Shown here one piece after another: positions 32,897 through 43,428 of a DNA stretch of 64,000 bases. The stretch comes from an uncultured Nocardioides sp. GTDB lineage: Bacteria; Actinomycetota; Actinomycetes; Propionibacteriales; Nocardioidaceae. The stretch lies in the NCBI RefSeq assembly GCF_947489365.1, contig NZ_CANLDB010000001.1, positions 682,001 through 746,000 of the forward strand. The letters are read 5' to 3'. The notes beneath the pieces were generated by a model. That model had not been told where the DNA came from. It worked only from the letters and a program-made list of their open reading frames with translations, and did not search any database. Numbering within the stretch: the first letter of the stretch is position 1; each line of letters begins with the position of its first letter. A program made the position numbers and the translations under genes.

Positions 32897-32991
32897 CCCT
32901 GCGCTGATCCTCCGTTGACCGCGCGGCACCGACTCCCGGCGCTGCCGCCGGGATCGAACGCGCTCAGCCCTCGTCGTTAAGGTGGTCGGCC

Positions 32992-35900
32992 GTGGCCGAC
33001 ACACTCGAGCCCGCCTCCTCCGTCGCCCCCGCGGCGGGGACGTCGAGCGGGCCCCCCAGCGCTCTGCTGGGAGAGGTGTCCCCCGACGCCCCCGGTCCCG
33101 TGCTCGCGCCCGGCCGTGTCGCCGTCGTCCTCGTCAGCCACGACGGCGCCCGCTGGCTGCCCACCGTGCTCGACGGCCTCGCCTCGCAGCGGGTCTCGCC
33201 GTGGCGCGTCGTCGCCGTCGACACCGGCAGCCGCGACGACAGCCTCGCGCTGCTCGACGACAGCCCGGCCGTCGACGACGTCCTGCGGCTGCGCTCGGAC
33301 GTCGCGTTCCCCGGTGCCGTCGCCGCCGGGTACGACGCCCTGCGCGCCGCGGGCCTGCGCGACGACGACTGGCTCTGGCTCCTGCACGACGACTCGACCC
33401 CCGACCCGGCGGCCCTCGAGCAGCTGATGCTCGCCGCGGGCGCCGACCCCGGCGTCGACCTGCTCGGCCCGAAGCTCCGTGAGTGGCCGTCGCTGCGCCG
33501 CCTCCTCGAGCTCGGGGTGACGATCTCCGGCACGGGACGCCGCGAGACCGGCCTGGAGCGCGGCGAGTACGACCAGGGCCAGCACGACGACCTCCACGAC
33601 GTCCTCGCCGTCAACACCGCCGGCCTGCTGGTCCGCGCCGGCGCCTGGGAGGCGCTCGGCGGGCTCGACGAGCGGCTCCCGGTGTTCGGCAACGACGTCG
33701 ACCTCGGGTGGCGGGCGGCCGCGGCCGGCCGCCGTACGGTCGTCGTGCCCGCGGCCGTGGTCTTCCACGCCGAGGCCGCCCACCGCGGGGTCCGCCGTAC
33801 GCCGCTCACGGGGCGCCACACCCACTACGCCGAGCGGCGCGCGTCGCTCTACACGCTGCTGGTCAACGCCTCCGCCCGCTCGCTGCCCTTCCGGGTCCTC
33901 CGGCTCGCGCTCGGGACGCTGCTGCGGATGGTCGGCTTCCTGCTGTTGCGCTCCCCGGGCGAGGCGCTCGACGAGCTGGCCGCGCTGGTCGCGGTCTACC
34001 GCCGCCCCGGCGAGGTCCGGGCCGGACGGCGGGACCGCGCGGCGAGGCGCCAGGCGGCGGCCGGGTCGGCGGGCGAGGCCCGGGCCGACCGGTCCCGCGA
34101 GCTGCTCGCGCCGGCCTGGCTGCCCTACCGCCACGGGCTCGACGTGGTCGGCGACGTGCTCGCCGCCGCCACCCAGCAGGCCTCCGACGTCGCCGAGCGG
34201 CGCCGTGACGAGCGCGCCGTCGAGCACGCGGCGCGCACGGGCACGGGACGCCGCAACCGCCACCAGGCGCCCGCCGCCGTGCTCGGCGCGGTCGGGGACG
34301 ACGACGACCTCGCCCTCCCGGCCGACCGCGGCCTGGTGTCCCGCTTCCTCGCCAGCCCGGTGGCGCTGGCCGTCACCGCGCTGGTGCTCGTGGCCCTCGT
34401 CGGCGCCCGCGCCGCCTGGGGCCCGGTGTCCGGCGGCGCGCTGGCACCCGCCCCCGCCGGGGCGGGCGACTGGTGGACGCTGCACCTCGCCACCTGGCAC
34501 CCACTGGGCCTGTCGGGCAGCGACGTCCCCGCCCCGCCGTACGTCGTGGTGATGGCCCTGCTGGCGAGCCTGCTGCTGGGCAGCGCCACGGCCGCGGTGT
34601 CCGCGGTGCTGGTCCTCGCCGTCCCGCTGGCCCTGTGGGGCGCGTGGCGCTTCCTGCGGGTCGCCGCCCGGCTCGCCGACCCGGGCGGTGCGCCGGCGTG
34701 GCTGCTGGCCGCGGGTTCCGGCGCCTACGCGCTCGTGCCCGTGACCTCGGGGGCCTGGGGGCAGGGACGCCTCGGTGTCGTCGTGGTCGCCGCGCTGCTG
34801 CCGTGGATCGGCCATGCCGCCCTCGGGTTCCTGGACCCCGAGCCGGACCGGCGCCGCCGGGCGGGCTGGCGCACCGGGCTGCTGCTCACGGCGGCCGCCG
34901 CGTTCGTGCCCACGACCTGGCTCGTCGCCGCCGCGATCCTGCTCGTCGTCCTCGTCGTCGGCTTCGTGCTGAGCCCGCGGGGGATGCGGTCGCGCTCCGC
35001 GTGGGGTCCGCTGCTCGTCGCGCTCGCGGTGGCCCCGCTGCTGCTGTCGCCCTGGCTGGTCGGGCTCCTGCTCGCCGGCGCCCCCGAGGGCCTGCTCCTC
35101 GAGGCCGGCCGCCCGCCGGTCGCCGCCCCCGGGCCGCTCGACCTGCTCACCGGACGCGTCGGCGGACCCGACCCGGACGGCGTCCTCGGGCCCGTCCTGA
35201 CCTGGCTCGGCGTCGTCCCCGTCGTCCTGGCGCTGCTCGCCCTCGGGGTACGCCGGACCCGCGGCGCCGTCGTGACCTGCTGGGCCGTGGCGCTCGTCGT
35301 CGTCGGAGTGGCCGCCGCCCTCGCGCTCGTGCGGGTCGACCTCGGTGCGGCGCTCGTGCCCGCCGCGGTGTCCCCGGCCGTCCCGCTGCTGGCCGGCGCC
35401 GCCGTCACCGCCGCCGTGGCGGGTGCCGCCGGGGCGGGAGGGGCCCGGGGCCGCGGCCCGTTCCGCCTGCTCCTCGGCGCGGCCCTGGCCGTGGTCGCCG
35501 TCCTCGGCGCCGCGGGCTTCGTGCTCGGATCGACGGGACAGCCCGGCGAGCTCGCCGCGGACGACCCCGTGCCGGCGTACATGACCCAGAGCGCGCTCGA
35601 GGCTCCCGGCAACGGCGTCCTCGTCGTCACCGGGGACCTCGACGAGGGCCTCACGTACGTCGTCCGACGCGGTGACGGGACGACGCTCGGCGAGGCCGAG
35701 GTGGAGGCCCTCGCCGACCCCGACCCAGCGGCGGAGGCCGCCGTGGCCACCCTGCTCGCCAGCCCCACCGACGAGGCCGTCGCGGCGCTGCCGACCGTCG
35801 GGGTGTCGTACGTCGTCCTCCCGCCGCCGGCGGACGGGCGCGTCGCCGCCGGGCTCGACGCGGTCGACGGCCTCGTGCAGGCCGGCGCCGAGGACCGCTC

Positions 35901-36069
35901 GACCCGGGCCTGGGAGGTCCAGGTCGAGGCCGACGGGACGGACGCCGCCCTCGACGCGCCGGCCGACGCCACCCCGGCCTGGGTCCACGTGCTGCTGCTC
36001 GTGGTCCAGCTGCTCCTGCTCGTCGTCGTCGCTGTCCTGTGCGGTCCGAGCCGGAAGGGGACCCGATGA
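32992..36069 (+). CDS. family 2 glycosyltransferase fused to large multi-TM region
   Basis: VVLVSHDGARWLPTVLDGL, WLWLLHDDSTPD, FGNDVDLGWRAAAAGRRTVVVPAAVVFH; many TM segments. Confidence 0.88.
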   Translation: MADTLEPASSVAPAAGTSSGPPSALLGEVSPDAPGPVLAPGRVAVVLVSHDGARWLPTVLDGLASQRVSPWRVVAVDTGSRDDSLALLDDSPAVDDVLRLRSDVAFPGAVAAGYDALRAAGLRDDDWLWLLHDDSTPDPAALEQLMLAAGADPGVDLLGPKLREWPSLRRLLELGVTISGTGRRETGLERGEYDQGQHDDLHDVLAVNTAGLLVRAGAWEALGGLDERLPVFGNDVDLGWRAAAAGRRTVVVPAAVVFHAEAAHRGVRRTPLTGRHTHYAERRASLYTLLVNASARSLPFRVLRLALGTLLRMVGFLLLRSPGEALDELAALVAVYRRPGEVRAGRRDRAARRQAAAGSAGEARADRSRELLAPAWLPYRHGLDVVGDVLAAATQQASDVAERRRDERAVEHAARTGTGRRNRHQAPAAVLGAVGDDDDLALPADRGLVSRFLASPVALAVTALVLVALVGARAAWGPVSGGALAPAPAGAGDWWTLHLATWHPLGLSGSDVPAPPYVVVMALLASLLLGSATAAVSAVLVLAVPLALWGAWRFLRVAARLADPGGAPAWLLAAGSGAYALVPVTSGAWGQGRLGVVVVAALLPWIGHAALGFLDPEPDRRRRAGWRTGLLLTAAAAFVPTTWLVAAAILLVVLVVGFVLSPRGMRSRSAWGPLLVALAVAPLLLSPWLVGLLLAGAPEGLLLEAGRPPVAAPGPLDLLTGRVGGPDPDGVLGPVLTWLGVVPVVLALLALGVRRTRGAVVTCWAVALVVVGVAAALALVRVDLGAALVPAAVSPAVPLLAGAAVTAAVAGAAGAGGARGRGPFRLLLGAALAVVAVLGAAGFVLGSTGQPGELAADDPVPAYMTQSALEAPGNGVLVVTGDLDEGLTYVVRRGDGTTLGEAEVEALADPDPAAEAAVATLLASPTDEAVAALPTVGVSYVVLPPPADGRVAAGLDAVDGLVQAGAEDRSTRAWEVQVEADGTDAALDAPADATPAWVHVLLLVVQLLLLVVVAVLCGPSRKGTR

Positions 36070-37595
36070 ACGCCGCCGGCGGTCACCGCGGCAAGCGTGC
36101 CGCCCCCCGCAGGCGCCGCTCCGGCGGTGCCGAGCCGACCCCGCGACCGGAGGGGACCCCGCGGCCCGACCGCCCCCGGGGGAGCGTCCGGGGCAGCGTC
36201 CGGGGGAGCGCCCGGCGCGGCCCCGCGGTCCTGCTCGCCGTCGTCCTGCCCCTGGTGACGCTCGGCGCCGGGCTGCTCGTGACCCCCGACGCCCCCGAGC
36301 CCGCGCCCGCCGCGGCGCCGACCGCGACGACCCTGGCCGAGCAGACCCTCGTCTGCCCGCCGCCCCCGACCGGTGCGGCCGCGCCCGTCGTGGTCGGCCG
36401 CGACGCCCCCGACGCCCCCGACGCCTCCGCGGCCGACCGTGCCGTCCTGCTGGAGGGCATCGGGGAGGACCCGGTCTCGGAGACCCTCGAGGTCCCCGCA
36501 CTCGGGACGGTCGGCCCCGTCGTGGCCTCCGACGACGCCGCGGCCGTCCGCGCCGAGGGCGACACCGCGGCCGGGCTCCTCGCGGGGCGGTTCGGGGACG
36601 ACGCCGTGAACGGCACCTCCTGCGAGCCCACGGCCGCGGACCAGTGGTTCACCGGGCTCGGCGCCGGACCGGAGCGGTCCTCGGTGATCGAGCTCGTCAA
36701 CCCCGCCGCCGGCGACGCGGTGGCCGACGTCACGCTGCTGGGCCCGGACGGCCCGCTCGACGTCCCCGACGTCGCCGGCGTCACCGTGCCCGCCGGGGAG
36801 CGGGTGTCGCTCGACCTCGGGGCCCTGACCCCGACGGGCGACGAGCTCGCGGCCCGCGTGCAGGTCGTCCGCGGCCGGGTCGCCGCCTCCGTCCTCGACA
36901 CCGCGACCCCGATCGGCGGCACGGACGTCGCCGAGTGGCTGCCGCGCCAGGCCGAGCCCGCGACGACCTCCCTGCTGCCGGGCCTCGTCGGCGGGGAGGG
37001 TCAGCGCACGCTCGTCGTGGCCAACCCCGGGGACGCCGCCACCCAGGTCGAGGTCGACGTCCTCACCCCGACCGGTGCGGTCCGGCCCACCGACGTCCGG
37101 ACCCTCCAGGTCCCCGCCGGTGGCGTCGAGACCGTCGCGCTGTCCACCCAGCTGCAGACCCAGGCCGACCAGGGCGCCGGCGGCGTCCTGCTGCGCTCCG
37201 AGGCCCCCGTGACCGCGTCGCTGCGGGGCCTGGTCCGCGAGGACCTCACGTACGCCGTCCCCGTCGCCCCGGCGTCCTCCGGCGCGGCGGTGCTGCCCGT
37301 GGGGGAGTCGCGGGTGCTCGTCACCGCGGAGCCCGACGCGGACAGTCCTACGACCGCGACCGTCGTCGGCCGCGACGCCGACGGCGAGGAGGTCATCAGC
37401 GAGGACGTCGAGGTCGTCCCCGGCGGCCTGGGCGAGGTCACGCTGCCCGAGGACGCCGCCTCGGTCGCGGTGAGCACCGACGGGGAGGTGTCGTCCGCCG
37501 TCGTGGTGCTGCGCGGGGAGGGCAACGTCGTCCTCCCGCTGCGCCCCGCGGTGACCGAGGCGCTCGTCGCGCAGGTACGGCCCGGCCTGCCCTGA
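36066..37595 (+). CDS. DUF5719 family protein
   Basis: Position after the GT2 gene and repetitive VxNPxxxxAxVxVxxLxPxG beta-domains. Confidence 0.7.
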   Translation: MNAAGGHRGKRAAPRRRRSGGAEPTPRPEGTPRPDRPRGSVRGSVRGSARRGPAVLLAVVLPLVTLGAGLLVTPDAPEPAPAAAPTATTLAEQTLVCPPPPTGAAAPVVVGRDAPDAPDASAADRAVLLEGIGEDPVSETLEVPALGTVGPVVASDDAAAVRAEGDTAAGLLAGRFGDDAVNGTSCEPTAADQWFTGLGAGPERSSVIELVNPAAGDAVADVTLLGPDGPLDVPDVAGVTVPAGERVSLDLGALTPTGDELAARVQVVRGRVAASVLDTATPIGGTDVAEWLPRQAEPATTSLLPGLVGGEGQRTLVVANPGDAATQVEVDVLTPTGAVRPTDVRTLQVPAGGVETVALSTQLQTQADQGAGGVLLRSEAPVTASLRGLVREDLTYAVPVAPASSGAAVLPVGESRVLVTAEPDADSPTTATVVGRDADGEEVISEDVEVVPGGLGEVTLPEDAASVAVSTDGEVSSAVVVLRGEGNVVLPLRPAVTEALVAQVRPGLP

Positions 37596-37694
37596 GCGGC
37601 CCCGCCCACCTCGGGGGCACGTGGCGCCAGACACCCCGGATCCTCCTGGCGCGTCCCGCCTCGGCGGACGCCTCCGACGGGTAGCGTCCCTGCC

Positions 37695-38069
37695 GTGAAC
37701 ACCGCCCGACGCTGCTCGCGCGCCGCGTGCGGCCGCGCCGCGGTCACCACGCTGACCTACGTCTACGCGGACCAGACCGCCGTGGTCGGCCCGCTCGCGA
37801 CGTACGCCGAGCCCCACGCCTACGACCTCTGCGCCGCCCACAGCGAGCGCCTCTCGGCCCCGCGCGGCTGGGAGATCATGCGGCTGGCGCCCTCCACCGC
37901 GCCCACCGGGCCCTCGACCGACGACCTGCTCGCGCTGGCGGACGCCGTCCGCGCGACGCCCACGCCGGTGGGCACCGCCGTGACCGCGGGCACCGACCCG
38001 CGCCGTGGCCCCGACGACGACGGCCGCGGCACCCGGCGCGGCCACCTGAGGGTGCTGAGCAGCGACTAG
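37695..38069 (+). CDS. DUF3499 family protein
   Basis: RRCSRAACGRAAVTTLTYVYADQTAVVGPL...YDLCAAHSERLSAPRGWEIMRL. Confidence 0.88.
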   Translation: MNTARRCSRAACGRAAVTTLTYVYADQTAVVGPLATYAEPHAYDLCAAHSERLSAPRGWEIMRLAPSTAPTGPSTDDLLALADAVRATPTPVGTAVTAGTDPRRGPDDDGRGTRRGHLRVLSSD

Positions 38070-38079
38070 GCTCGCCGAC

Positions 38080-39477
38080 ATGGTCGACGCCTCCCCGCAG
38101 ACGCGGGACCTCTCAGCTGTGTTCAAGGCGTACGACGTCCGGGGGCTGGTGCCCCAGCAGATCGACGAGGACCTCGCCCGGGCCGTCGGCTCGGCGTTCG
38201 TCGAGGTCGTCGGCGCCACCGAGGTCGTCGTCGGCCACGACATGCGACCCAGCTCGCCCGGCCTCGCGGGGGCCTTCGCCGACGGCGCCAGCGCGGCCGG
38301 CGCCGACGTGACGATGATCGGGCTCGCCTCGACAGACCAGCTGTACTTCGCCTCCGGCCACCTCGGCGTCCCCGGCGCGATGTTCACCGCCAGCCACAAC
38401 CCGGCGCAGTACAACGGCATCAAGCTGTGCCGCGCCCACGCCCAGCCCGTCGGCCTCGAGACCGGGCTCGCGGAGATCCGCGACCACGTCGCGGCGGGGG
38501 CGCCCCCCGGCACCGCGGCCACCCGCGAGGGCGCGATCGCCGAGCACGACGTCCTCGACGCCTACGCCGCCCACCTGCTGTCCCTGGCCCCCGTCGAGGG
38601 ACGCCCGCTGAAGGTCGTGGTCGACGCTGGCAACGGGATGGCCGGGCTGACCGCCCCCGCCGTGTTCGGCCGCCTGGGCGCCGGTCGTGGCGACGCGGTC
38701 GACCTGGTCGAGATGTACTTCGAGCTCGACGGGACCTTCCCGAACCACGAGGCGAACCCCATCGAGCCCGCCAACCTGGTCGACCTCCAGCGCCGCGTGG
38801 TCGAGGAGGGCGCGGACGTCGGGCTGGCCTTCGACGGCGACGCCGACCGCTGCTTCGTCGTCGACGAGGCGGGGCGGGCTGTCTCCCCGTCGACCGTCAC
38901 CGCGCTCATCGCCGCCCGGGAGCTCCGCCGTGTCCCCGGGTCGTCGGTGATCCACAACCTGATCACCAGCCGGGCCGTGCCCCAGATCGTCCTCGAGAAC
39001 GGCGGCACCCCGGTCCGCACCCGGGTCGGGCACTCCTACATCAAGGCGACCATGGCCGAGACCGACGCCGTCTTCGGGGGCGAGCACTCGGGCCACTTCT
39101 ACTTCCGTGACTTCTGGCGCGCCGACTCCGGCATGCTCGCGGCCCTGCACGTGCTGGCCGCGCTCGCCGGGTCCGACGTCCCGCTGTCGGTGCTGCTCGC
39201 GGACTACGAGCGCTACGTCGCCAGCGGCGAGATCAACTCGACCGTCGACGACCAGGCGGCCGTGCTCGCCGCCCTCGAGGCGGAGTACGGCGGCCGCGAG
39301 GGCGTCACCGTCGACCACCTGGACGGGCTGACCGTCGGGAGCGAGCGCTGGTGGTTCAACGTGCGCGCCTCCAACACCGAGCCGCTGCTGCGGCTGAACG
39401 CCGAGGGAGAGGACCTCACGACGATGGAGACCGTGCGCGACGAGGTGCTCACGAGGATCCGGGGTGGTCTCGCGTGA
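38080..39477 (+). CDS. manB: phosphomannomutase/phosphoglucomutase
   Basis: TASHNPAQYNGIKLC, FDGDADRCFVVDE, GGEHSGHFYFRDFW. Confidence 0.95.
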   Translation: MVDASPQTRDLSAVFKAYDVRGLVPQQIDEDLARAVGSAFVEVVGATEVVVGHDMRPSSPGLAGAFADGASAAGADVTMIGLASTDQLYFASGHLGVPGAMFTASHNPAQYNGIKLCRAHAQPVGLETGLAEIRDHVAAGAPPGTAATREGAIAEHDVLDAYAAHLLSLAPVEGRPLKVVVDAGNGMAGLTAPAVFGRLGAGRGDAVDLVEMYFELDGTFPNHEANPIEPANLVDLQRRVVEEGADVGLAFDGDADRCFVVDEAGRAVSPSTVTALIAARELRRVPGSSVIHNLITSRAVPQIVLENGGTPVRTRVGHSYIKATMAETDAVFGGEHSGHFYFRDFWRADSGMLAALHVLAALAGSDVPLSVLLADYERYVASGEINSTVDDQAAVLAALEAEYGGREGVTVDHLDGLTVGSERWWFNVRASNTEPLLRLNAEGEDLTTMETVRDEVLTRIRGGLA

Positions 39478-39638
39478 GCGTCGACCCGAAGCTCCTGGAG
39501 ATCCTGGCCTGCCCGGGCTGTCGCAGCAGTCTCCGCGAGGGCGACGCCACCCTGACCTGCACCGGTTGCGGCCTGGTCTACCCGGTGCGCGACGGCATCC
39601 CCGTGCTCCTGCTCGACGAGGCCGAGCGGCCCGGGTAG
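39474..39638 (+). CDS. Trm112 family protein
   Basis: PKLLEILACPGCRSSLREGDATLTCTGCGLVYPVRDGIPVLL. Confidence 0.9.
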   Translation: MSVDPKLLEILACPGCRSSLREGDATLTCTGCGLVYPVRDGIPVLLLDEAERPG

Positions 39639-39647
39639 GAGCCCCCG

Positions 39648-40685
39648 GTGCCCTGGTTCGACGAGTCCCGCCTGGACGACGAGCGCGCGCTCGCCGTCGC
39701 CGACGCCCAGCTGCGCGGCCTCGCCGAGTCGGGCGCGCGGCTGCGTCGCGCCGCCCTCGAGGCTGCCGAGGACGCCGAGGTCGCGGTGGCGTTGTCCGGC
39801 GAGCTCGACCCGCCCCGGGCCGTCGTCGTCCTCGGGCCGGAGGCCGAGCTCGTCCGCCTGGTGCTGGCCCCGGTCGCCGGTGTCCCCGTGGTCACGTGGG
39901 AGGACGCCGACCTGCCGGGCTGGCTGGGCGGCGCCGACCTCGTCGTCGTCCTCGCTCCTGAGGGCGCGCCCGATGCGGTCGTGGTGCCGCAGGTGGCGGG
40001 CGCCGTGCGCCGCGGCTGCCAGGTGCTCGCCGTCGCCGCCGACGGCTCCGCCGTCTCCGACCACGCGCGGGGACGGTGGTCGACGGTGCTGACCACGGCG
40101 TCCCCCGAGCCGACGGCGGTCGCGCTCGTCGCGCTCGCCCACCTGGCCCGCACCGGCCTGGGCCGGCCCCTCGACCTCGACCTGGTCGCCGACGCCCTCG
40201 ACGAGGTCGCCGTCGACTGCTCGCCCTTCTCCGACGCCGGGACGAACCCCGCGAAGGTCGCGGCGGTCGGCCTGGCCGAGAGCGTGCCGCTCGTCAGCCC
40301 CCGGGCGGCCACCCCGCTGGGCCTGGACGCCGCGGTCCGGGCGGGGGCCGCCCTGCGCCGGATCACCGGGCTGCCGGTCGTGGCCGGCGACGCGGCGACC
40401 GTGCTCCCCGTCCTCGAGGCGACCGCGACCCGCACCGTCTTCGACGACCCGTACGACGACGCCCCGGACGCCGTCCGCCCCTCCCTGCTCCTGCTCGGCT
40501 CGCCCGGCGAGGGCGCCGCGCCGGCGGGAGGGCCGGGGCCGGACCTGCAGGAGGTCGCCGAGGGCCGCGGCGTCCGCGTCGTCGAGCTCGGCGACGAGCC
40601 CCTGGACGCCCCGGTCGCCCACGCCACCACGGTCCTGCGCGCGACGTACGTCGCCGTCTACCTCCGCCTGGGCACCACCGACTGA
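39648..40685 (+). CDS. SIS-domain (phosphoglucose/phosphomannose isomerase-like) protein
   Basis: Position after manB-Trm112 as in actinobacteria; NPAKVAAVGLAESVPLV. Confidence 0.75.
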   Translation: MPWFDESRLDDERALAVADAQLRGLAESGARLRRAALEAAEDAEVAVALSGELDPPRAVVVLGPEAELVRLVLAPVAGVPVVTWEDADLPGWLGGADLVVVLAPEGAPDAVVVPQVAGAVRRGCQVLAVAADGSAVSDHARGRWSTVLTTASPEPTAVALVALAHLARTGLGRPLDLDLVADALDEVAVDCSPFSDAGTNPAKVAAVGLAESVPLVSPRAATPLGLDAAVRAGAALRRITGLPVVAGDAATVLPVLEATATRTVFDDPYDDAPDAVRPSLLLLGSPGEGAAPAGGPGPDLQEVAEGRGVRVVELGDEPLDAPVAHATTVLRATYVAVYLRLGTTD

Positions 40686-40882
40686 CGAGTCGGCCCGAAC
40701 GCACGTCCCCAGGGCGCCGAGTCGGCCCAAACGTGCGTCCACAGGGCGCCGAGTCGGCCCGAACGTGCGTCGGGAGAGGCTCGAGTCGGCCCGAACGCGC
40801 GTCGGGAGGGGCTTGAGTCAGCTCCGGCTACGTGCGCTCGGGCCGACTCGGCGGTCCTGAGGGGCGCGTTCGGGCCGACTTG
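40686..40882. repeat. 32-bp array: four forward CGAGTCGGCCC units, one degenerate, plus two inverted units 32 bp apart
   Basis: Forward starts 40686, 40718, 40750, 40782 (degenerate 40814); inverted GCCGACTCG 40842 and GCCGACTTG 40874. Confidence 0.97.
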
Positions 40883-40885
40883 GCG

Positions 40886-41851
40886 TCAGTGACCGATCCG
40901 GGCGCGGACCTTCTCGGGGAGGGCGGAGACGGCCGCGACGATCAGGCCGCCGACGAGCAGGCCCAGCACCGCGGACGCGAGGGTGTTGACGAACCAGCCC
41001 GCGACGGCACCGGCGGCCCCCAGGGCGTCGTGGACGAGGACCTCGACGTGGTGGACGGCGTCGTACGGCGCCGCGAGGCCGAGCTCCTCCATGCCGACGA
41101 GGAGGATGTGGCCGCCGACCCAGAGCATCGCCGCGGTGCCGACGACGGAGACGACCGCCATGACCTTCGGCATGCCCCGCACCAGCGACCGGCCGAAGCG
41201 CTGCGCGGCGGGGGAGGGACGGCGGGTGAGGGAGAGGCCGACGTCGTCGACCTTCACGATCACCGCGACGACGCCGTACACCAGCACGGTGATGCCGATC
41301 GCGACCACGACGAGGATCGCGGCGCGGGACCAGAAGCCCTCGGTGGCGACCTCGTTCAGCGAGATCACCATGATCTCCGCCGAGAGGATGAGGTCGGTCC
41401 GGATGGCGCCGGACACCATCGTCCGCTCGGCCTCCTCCGGCGTCTGCGGCGTCGAGGAGACGTCCGCCGTGGCGGGGCCGTGGTGCTCCTCGGCCGGGCG
41501 CAGCTTGTGCCACACCTTCTCGGCGCCCTCGTAGCAGAGGAAGGCGCCGCCGAGCATGAGGATCGGGGTGAGCAGCCAGGGCAGGAACTGCGACAGCAGC
41601 AGCGCGGCGGGCAGGATGATCAGCAGCTTGTTGCGCAGCGAGCCGACCGCGATCTTGCGGATCATCGGCAGCTCGCGGTCGGCGGCGACGCCCTGGACGT
41701 ACTGCGGGGTGACCGCGGCGTCGTCCACCACGACCCCCGCCGCCTTCACGCTGGCGCGCCCCGCGGCGGCGCCCACGTCGTCGATCGACGCGGCCGCCAT
41801 CCGGGAGAGAGCGGCGACGTCGTCGAGCAGGGCGAACAGTCCGCTGGCCAT
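40886..41851 (-). CDS. DUF808 (YedI-like) membrane protein
   Basis: [23 protein letters not shown]...[19 protein letters not shown]. Confidence 0.9.
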   Translation of the reverse strand: MASGLFALLDDVAALSRMAAASIDDVGAAAGRASVKAAGVVVDDAAVTPQYVQGVAADRELPMIRKIAVGSLRNKLLIILPAALLLSQFLPWLLTPILMLGGAFLCYEGAEKVWHKLRPAEEHHGPATADVSSTPQTPEEAERTMVSGAIRTDLILSAEIMVISLNEVATEGFWSRAAILVVVAIGITVLVYGVVAVIVKVDDVGLSLTRRPSPAAQRFGRSLVRGMPKVMAVVSVVGTAAMLWVGGHILLVGMEELGLAAPYDAVHHVEVLVHDALGAAGAVAGWFVNTLASAVLGLLVGGLIVAAVSALPEKVRARIGH

Positions 41852-41964
41852 GGCGGCAGGCTACCGAGACACCGCCGCGGGCGGGGCCTCGAGGATTCTC
41901 GTCGGGCGCGGGGGGCGGCTTACCGTGGAGTTCTTCACAGGACCACCGACAGGGGAGCGAGTCA

Positions 41965-43425
41965 ATGGACTACAAGGTCGCCGATCTCAACCTGGCCGAC
42001 TACGGCCGCACGGAGATCACCCTCGCCGAGAACGAGATGCCGGGCCTCATGGCCATGCGTGAGCGGTACGGCGTCGAGAAGCCCCTCGCGGGGGCTCGCG
42101 TCACCGGTTCGCTGCACATGACGGTCCAGACCGCCGTGCTGATCGAGACGCTCGTCGACCTCGGTGCCGAGGTTCGCTGGGCCTCCTGCAACATCTTCTC
42201 CACCCAGGACCACGCCGCCGCCGCGGTCGTCGTGGGGCGCCCCGAGTCCGGTGGCACTCCCGAGGCCCCCGCCGGCGTCCCGGTCTTCGCCTGGAAGGGC
42301 GAGACGCTGGAGGAGTACTGGTGGTGCACCGAGCAGGTCCTGAACTGGGGCCCCGGTGTCGAGCCGAACATGATCCTGGACGACGGCGGCGACGCCACCC
42401 TCCTCGTCCACCTCGGCGTCGAGGCCGAGAAGACGGGTACGGCGCCCGACCCGGCCACCGCCCAGAGCGCCGAGCAGCGCGTCATCTTCGGCGTCATCGC
42501 CCGCGCGCTCACCGAGGACGACCAGCGCTTCAGCCGCATCGCCAACGAGGTCAAGGGCGTCACGGAGGAGACCACCACCGGCGTCCTCCGCCTCTACGAC
42601 CGGATGCGCGAGGGCTCGCTGCTCTTCCCGGCGATCAACGTCAACGACTCGGTCACCAAGTCGAAGTTCGACAACAAGTACGGCTGCCGCCACTCGCTGA
42701 TCGACGGCATCAACCGCGGCACCGACGTCCTCATCGGCGGCAAGGTCGCGGTCGTCTGCGGGTACGGCGACGTGGGCAAGGGCTGCGCCGAGTCGCTGCG
42801 CGGCCAGGGCGCCCGCGTCATCGTCACCGAGATCGACCCGATCTGCGCGCTGCAGGCGGCGATGGACGGCTACCAGGTCACCACCCTCGAGGAGGTGCTC
42901 CCGACCGCCGACATCATCGTCACCGCCACCGGCAACAAGGCGGTCGTCACCGTCGACCACATGCGGTCGATGAAGCACCAGGCGATCGTGGCGAACATCG
43001 GCCACTTCGACAACGAGATCGACATGGCCGGCCTCGAGGCCGAGGGCGTCGCGACCCGCAAGAACGTGAAGCCCCAGGTCGACGTGTGGACCTTCAACGA
43101 GGGCTCGGGCGCCGAGGGTGAGGGCACCACGATCATCGTGCTCTCCGAGGGCCGCCTGATGAACCTCGGCAACGCGACCGGCCACCCGTCGTTCGTGATG
43201 TCGAACTCGTTCACCAACCAGGTGCTCGCCCAGATCGAGCTCTTCACGCGCACCGAGGACTACCCGGTCGGCGTCTACGTGCTGCCCAAGCACCTGGACG
43301 AGGAGGTCGCCCGCCTGCACCTGGGCGCCCTGGGCGTGCGCCTGACGGAGCTCAGCCAGGACCAGGCGGACTACCTGGGCGTGGCCGTCTCCGGCCCGTT
43401 CAAGTCCGAGGCGTACCGTTACTGA
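41965..43425 (+). CDS. ahcY: adenosylhomocysteinase
   Basis: [42 protein letters not shown]. Confidence 0.98.
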   Translation: MDYKVADLNLADYGRTEITLAENEMPGLMAMRERYGVEKPLAGARVTGSLHMTVQTAVLIETLVDLGAEVRWASCNIFSTQDHAAAAVVVGRPESGGTPEAPAGVPVFAWKGETLEEYWWCTEQVLNWGPGVEPNMILDDGGDATLLVHLGVEAEKTGTAPDPATAQSAEQRVIFGVIARALTEDDQRFSRIANEVKGVTEETTTGVLRLYDRMREGSLLFPAINVNDSVTKSKFDNKYGCRHSLIDGINRGTDVLIGGKVAVVCGYGDVGKGCAESLRGQGARVIVTEIDPICALQAAMDGYQVTTLEEVLPTADIIVTATGNKAVVTVDHMRSMKHQAIVANIGHFDNEIDMAGLEAEGVATRKNVKPQVDVWTFNEGSGAEGEGTTIIVLSEGRLMNLGNATGHPSFVMSNSFTNQVLAQIELFTRTEDYPVGVYVLPKHLDEEVARLHLGALGVRLTELSQDQADYLGVAVSGPFKSEAYRY

Positions 43426-43428
43426 GGC

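Noticed and set aside
32977-36501. 1174-aa minus-strand ORF opposite the glycosyltransferase, and similar long antisense ORFs (e.g. 1647-5087 +, 5406-9089 -, 52087-54708 -)
   Set aside because: GC-rich codon-position shadow ORFs: low-complexity Arg/Gly/Ala/Asp/Val-rich products with no domain motifs, overlapping genes with clear family motifs.
41852-41964. SAH riboswitch upstream of ahcY
   Set aside because: No recognisable SAH-riboswitch core; only a promoter-like TACCGT and a GGGGAG RBS are visible.
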